From positions 7,861,501 through 7,925,500 of the forward strand of contig OY727100.1 of assembly GCA_963402885.1 (NCBI GenBank): 64,000 nt of DNA. Reading direction: 5' to 3'. The notes below the pieces were generated by a model that ran no database searches, was not told the origin of the DNA, and saw only the letters and a list, made by a program, of their open reading frames with translations. Source of the stretch: Antedon bifida (taxonomy: Eukaryota > Echinodermata > Crinoidea > Comatulida > Antedonidae). Both the position numbers and the translations under genes were made by a program. This document shows, piece after piece, positions 59,531 to 64,000 of this stretch. Numbering within the stretch: position 1 is the first letter of the stretch; each line of letters opens with the position of its first letter.

Positions 59531-60951
59531 AAATGATAGAGTGTATAAAACAAAAACGATATTTTCATTCTCTCTCTCCAATAAACCCCAAGTGCAAGCA
59601 GAGTCCACAAATAAGCCTGTGTTTGACTGTCCTTAGCCATCTTGACTTTGATATCTACGAACGATGCTTGTCTTCTGTAAGACGGGTACTACTATTCGCT
59701 TGCGAATACTGCTCGCTGTGGATATATACAAAAGCAAGGTCGGCACCCCCCCTGCCCGAATGAAACTCTTTTTTTTTTTTTGGAGTAAAGAACAGGAAAT
59801 GCGAAAGTTTTTCATCGGAAGGGAGTTCGCAGCTCACTTTCCCTCATAGGAAACTGTAGCCGGGAGGAGCAACGTGTCACACATCAAAGGGATTAAGGGG
59901 GACGCACCGAATATTAGATGATGCGACTCGGCTTTGCAGACGGTCAAACCGGATGACGCCTTTCCTATCCCAAACCAACGACAACGCCACAAGTGCATGC
60001 CAGGTAAGCCTTTTTAATATACTTTGTATTGCTTTCGTCTGGTATCCCCACTCTCCCTCTCCTCCCACCCATATAAATTTACGTGTAAGGGCAAAAACAG
60101 TCGATGGTAAATCACACGGATTATTTCTATAAAATGTTTATGCAAAAGTTGTTTCGTACTTTCGGTACTGATTTTAACCATCGGATATAATATGTAACCC
60201 TGTTAATTAAATTGAGTGAGATATAATTAGTTATTGATATAATTAAAACAAATTTAGGTTCAACGATTTTGTTCCAAATAGGGGGGTGTTTTCCGATCGT
60301 GGTATGTCTAGTTTATAATGGATGTCTATCATCTTGAAAAATACCTGCACGCAATAAATACGAGGATGTGTATGTATTAATTACTTATAATTAACAAATC
60401 AACTATAATAATTACAGTGACAACAATTAAGTATTAAATCGTAAATGTTTTACTGTATTTAGTGGTATTATTTATTTATAGGCCCTATTGTAAAAAACAT
60501 GACAAAAAAATATTTTCGTTACTTAATAGGAAGTTTTTTAATCTATAATCTATAGAGGGCGCAAAATCGTTAATAGGCAGAGAGTGTGATGTGATGTCAA
60601 CAACATATACTTTATAAACGTCGTTTCAATCATGGAGGTACCTCCATGTTTCAATACATTTTGCGAATGTTTAGGAATTTATTCGTTTTTTTTATCCATA
60701 TATTAAACAAAAATAATAACAAATCTAATATTATGTACCACACACTGATTATATGTTTGACTAGTTTGCCGTTATTGGGGGTGAAAATAGCGAGTAATGA
60801 CTAATGAGAGAGTCTTGTGATTTATATTTTACTACTTCTTTATTGCTTCGTTAGTCGCATTTGTTCTCAGCTTATAATTACGACATGTACATCCAGAGGT
60901 GGTAGGCCTATATATAATATATAACAATCGAGTTTAAACAATACTATGAAA
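59531..60951. other. No recognised gene
   Basis: A TATA-like GTATAAAAC near 59537, a compositionally richer block at 59560-60001 ending in a splice-donor-like CAGGTAAGC, then AT-rich DNA. These could be the first exon of something, but I find no coding continuation. Confidence 0.3.
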
Positions 60952-61024
60952 GCCCCAGTGGTCTAATGGTTAGGAAATCTGCATATCAAGCAGAAGGTTC
61001 CGGGTTTGAGTCTCGGTTAGGGCG
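60952..61024 (+). tRNA. tRNA-like sequence, probable tRNA pseudogene or SINE head
   Basis: It folds as a cloverleaf: a seven-pair acceptor stem with one C-A mismatch, an A-box TGGTCTAATGG that fits the consensus, anticodon stem TCTGC/GCAGA with loop ATATCAA, and T stem CCGGG/CTCGG with T-loop TTTGAGT (usual TTCGA altered). The anticodon reads AUC, which would decode GAU; eukaryotic tRNA-Asp uses GUC, so the identity is doubtful. TTTTT follows four bases later, as a Pol III terminator. The body resembles the Glu/Asp group. Confidence 0.55.
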
Positions 61025-61275
61025 ACTTTTTCTCATTCTCAGATTTCCTCATCTTTAATCGTTTCAAATTAAACAATTAAATTTCAGTATATCACACCGA
61101 GCGGTTTAGAATTAATGTTCAATGCCTGATGTGTTTATAAATTTTATATAAAAATCAGGCAAAGAACATTAATTCTAAACCGGCCGGTGACATACTGAAA
61201 TTTAATTAATTAATTTGAAACGATAAAGATGAGGAAATCTGTGAGAATGAGAAAAAGTCGCCCCAACCGAGACTC
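61008..61275. repeat. 122-bp inverted repeat with 23-nt spacer, overlapping the tRNA-like 3' half
   Basis: The left arm 61008-61130 begins in the T-arm of the tRNA-like sequence. The right arm 61154-61275 is its near-perfect inverse, ending in CGCCCCAACCGAGACTC. Shared landmarks are TTTAGAATTAATGTTC and GAGGAAATCTG with their inverses. Confidence 0.8.
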
Positions 61276-61413
61276 ACACCCTGATATACTGTATTTACAG
61301 TCGAATTCGTGCAAGTCGAAAAATCGACTGTTTAATTTTTATTTGTAAGTCAAATTTTTCTAAGTTTTCTATATATATATCTTTTCGATAAACCTTTTAT
61401 ATACCTGTCAATC

Positions 61414-62537
61414 ATGTCCACCCAACTGGTAAGGTGTCCTCAATCGGATGAGAAAAGAATGGGAGTCGGAAGTGTTCTCGACAAGATTTCTTTCGACCTC
61501 TTTCCCACCGACTACATGACGAGCGTGATGTATTTCGACAAAGGATTGGCAATTGGACCTTAGAACGAGCAGCGTCACGGATGAGATGGCGATGGACGCA
61601 TCTCTTTTTCCGGGATCGAAACAGGTGCATCAGTGGGACGAGAGCAAGATATGTCTTCATGGAAAATTTCAAAAAGACACCTCTCTGCATGAAGATCGTG
61701 TTTGAAGTTCTGCATAACGCTTCGAAGAGATCCGAGATGATGGTAGATGACCAAGGAAGGGCCGTCCTGGAATCGGTAGAACGGTGGGACAGGCAACAAC
61801 GCCACGACATCATGAGAGTGAAAGCCCTGCGTCTGAAGCCCATCGACGGAGAACATGCACGGGTGATTAATGCACTATTGGTAATCCTTGGCCACATTGC
61901 CTAAAGACATAAAATAAAATGCAACATCGTGTTCATCGATGAACAAGGCTGCGAGAGCAACGTAGTGCACACTGGATCGATCGGATACACCGATGGCCAC
62001 CAGGGAGAGCTGGGAAATTACCTGACATCCGAACGAAAACAGAAGAAGATGCAGGCCAGCAACGGCAAACAAGTGTTCGACGAACAGCTCGGTGTCACCG
62101 ACGTCAACAACGCCTCTTACAGTTGCACTCTGAACGGGCATCACAACCCGATTTACGGACCGTTGAGGTTCGCCAAATTCAATTTTGCTGGCATCATCGC
62201 TGACTGTTTGTTTTTCTACCACACGCATCTCGAGAACAACGCTCACCCGAATTACAAAGAATGCCACAACCCCAACAACAACAAGGTCGTCGTACATCGT
62301 TTCACAAACAGCATTTAAAAAAAAATGCGAGGACGGTACGGATCGAGGGAGCTCGCCAACACGGCTGGCGTGTATCAAAAGTTCAAGATGCCCGTCGATG
62401 GAACTCCTCGAAACACTTACGTTAAGCTGAAGACCAACGACTGCTCGAGTGACCGCTCGGACCTCGAACGAAACAATCCGGTCTATAGGGGAACTAAACA
62501 CCCAATGTATAGTTTAAAGTATACCGTAGTTTCATAG
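61414..62537 (+). pseudogene. Unrecognised GC-rich degenerate coding block
   Basis: About 50% GC in an AT-rich neighbourhood. The frame with codons at 61560 to 62537 stays the same for about 325 codons with only two TAA stops (61902-61904 and 62316-62318). It yields protein-like segments (FKKTPLCMKIVFEVLHN; GSIGYTDGHQGELGNY; HHNPIYGPLRFAKFNFAG; NNPVYRGTKHPMYSLKY). Upstream, 61414-61563 is open in another frame (ISFDLFPTDYMTSVMYFDKG), implying a frameshift. Many codons end in C. I do not recognise the family. The antisense frame is also open for 208 codons but is extremely Val-rich, as expected for the shadow of NNC codons. It could be a decayed captured or viral-like gene; that is speculation. 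Confidence 0.5.
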
Positions 62538-63135
62538 GGAAACTAGATAGATAATATTAATAATAGATAAAAGAAGATTTGGATCAAGTGTACTAGGAAG
62601 GTTCAGAAGTTTCGGTACATTTTTTCTGATTGTAATATTGATCACTAGGCCTGTGTTAATTTCACTTTAATTACCGACTAGCGGTTCATCATGGCGATGG
62701 CTTGTTGTCTCTCTGTTCTTCAGTATTGAAATTGAGATATATAACTTGTTGATGGCGTTATGCCGACATATATTGTTTGTTAAATCTTTATATTGTTAAC
62801 ATTTATAAGCTGAGTAGCATAAGCTACTGTCAGCGATCATAATAATATTGTATTATAGTATACATAGTTGACGTTGGTCAATTTAGCCTAGCCACTACTC
62901 GGTGCATGGAGCACACGCTGTTCAGCTATTTACGGTTGCCATGACAACAGGGATCGGCTCGATTCCTTAGTTTAGGCTAATTACGTTTGTTTGTTTTTAT
63001 CATTGTTTAGAAACCTCAAACAACCTCAATCCTCAACCATACTCAAATTAAAGAAAGAAAGAAAGAAAGAGAAGAGAATAAAGATACTTTGACAGATTTA
63101 TTACTGAGCATCGTGATTGTTGTTATCTGCCTGAC
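62538..63135. other. No recognised gene
   Basis: AT-rich sequence with an AAAG microsatellite around 63052-63072 and nothing else I can support. Confidence 0.4.
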
Positions 63136-64000
63136 TTATCCTGTACACCTGTTAACAGACGGAATATATATTCCTTGCAGGTGAGGCCACCTATCAACTT
63201 CTGCCTGACTTGCAATAGTGTTGACACTGGTATGGATCGTCTGGTATACTCTTGGAATCTTTACTTGACTTGATTCATCTAGATTTGCCACTTCCAGAGA
63301 TATTGTTGTCGATTTAATAGTGACCATCCATTGTCATAAGGTTAAGGTTAACGCCTTTGCCCTTGACACTTAACTTCTGCGCAAGTGCTTCTGTACAAAA
63401 TGTAATATTCGAGCCATTGTCTAGAAAAGCATAAGTTGAAATTACTGATTTTCCTCCCTCCGCCTCAACCTGGACTGGTACAACTGACAAGCCAATTCTT
63501 TGGTAGCTGCCTGCCAATGACGTGGCTGGTAACGAATTTGCTTGCATCTCAGGAGGTGCTGCCTTTTGATTTTCGACAGGCTTTGTTGTTGTAAGTTCAC
63601 CCTTTGGAGGAGAGACTGGATGTAAGAAGGACGAATGCTTCTCACTCAGCACACATCTTACAAAAACTTGGTTTCGGACAAGACGATGCAAAGTGTCCCA
63701 ATTCCAACAAAGCTTCTTTTCTCTTATGAATTTCCTTCTGCCATCCATCCACAGACTTAAAACAAGGGCAACACGACAGCCAGTGTTGACACGACACCTT
63801 GGGTTTGGCTGTGTTGGATGACTGAACGCTAAGTGTGGTATTTGAGCGTTTGTTCTTTTATAGCTCGGTGGTGGTCTCATTAGATACCAGGTTTTTGCCA
63901 TAAACTGGATCATTAAGCTTTTTGGCTTCTTTCTGTGTAAAGTCTACAATGTCACTGAAGCATATGGGCCTTTGTTGATTTTGGTGAACCTCCACCACAT
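63136..64000 (-). pseudogene. BEL/Pao remnant: gag zinc-knuckle region and protease
   Basis: Minus strand, running off the window. 63913-63314 has a decayed gag C-terminus (CWNWDTLHRLVRN in place of a CCHC knuckle), a Pro/Thr linker, and the aspartic protease start STYAFLDNGSNITFCTEALA with the D-x-G-S active-site pattern. 63327-63136 continues with SLEVANL and DRWPHLQGIYIP, characteristic of the BEL/Pao protease (DUF1758 type). Frames differ between pieces, so it is broken. It is the upstream part of the element order whose downstream part lies at 52302-55036. Confidence 0.8.

Noticed and set aside
60952-61024. Functional tRNA-Asp
   Set aside because: Anticodon would be AUC instead of GUC, the T-loop lacks TTCGA and the acceptor stem has a mismatch; kept only as tRNA-like.
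61412-61897. Minus-strand open frame of 161 codons
   Set aside because: Arg/Ser/Cys-rich composition and in a different frame from the neighbouring minus-strand ORF; better explained as antisense of the degenerate plus-strand block.
61875-62501. Minus-strand open frame of 208 codons
   Set aside because: Extremely valine-rich and exactly complementary to a C-ended codon frame on the plus strand, the usual artefact of antisense reading.

Overview
The window looks like nuclear DNA of a metazoan, most likely a marine invertebrate deuterostome such as an echinoderm. Genes have GT-AG introns, the background is AT-rich, the word AGGCCTA recurs throughout, and most of the sequence is nested mobile DNA. 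The taxon is an inference from gene families and sequence texture. Every gene was found by reading exons and checking splice phase.

Layout. (1) 269-1129, plus strand: the last two coding exons of ribosomal protein L14. (2) 1.2-7.2 kb: repeats only, including a non-LTR reverse transcriptase scrap, a TTAA-flanked MITE and a TA-flanked MITE. (3) 20209-7269, minus strand: a four-exon ZNF423/ZNF521-type multi-zinc-finger transcription factor. Its tiny first exon encodes a NuRD-type motif; its last exon encodes more than 30 fingers, including a block beyond the point where vertebrate ZNF521 ends. (4) 22.9-31.0 kb: repeats, including a CATG-ended TIR element and a 4.9 kb inverted-repeat structure carrying a cleanly dated hAT-type insertion. 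(5) 31.9-38.7 kb, minus strand: three tandem copies of a secreted C-type lectin plus PAN-like gene. The middle copy is intact and the outer two are broken by insertions. (6) 39082-50676, plus strand: CFDP1 (BCNT/SWC5-type chromatin protein), complete in eight exons. Its last intron holds about 4 kb of a repeat rich in TGACGTCA palindromes. (7) 52.3-64 kb: a transposon nest. A broken BEL/Pao retroelement (integrase, RT, pre-RT) lies at 52.3-55.0 kb and matching protease/gag remnants at 63.1-64.0 kb. Between them are a hAT-like element, several MITEs, a modular 50/90 bp array, a tRNA-like sequence running into a 122-bp foldback, and an unrecognised GC-rich degenerate coding block.

The three conserved genes (RPL14, ZNF423/521, CFDP1) are housekeeping or developmental and need not act together. 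The lectin cluster is the only gene family expanded here, and it shows recent duplication followed by transposon damage. The most unusual items are the C-terminal extension of the zinc-finger protein, the CRE-rich hairpin-ended repeat, the tRNA-plus-foldback and the GC-rich orphan block at 61.4-62.5 kb.
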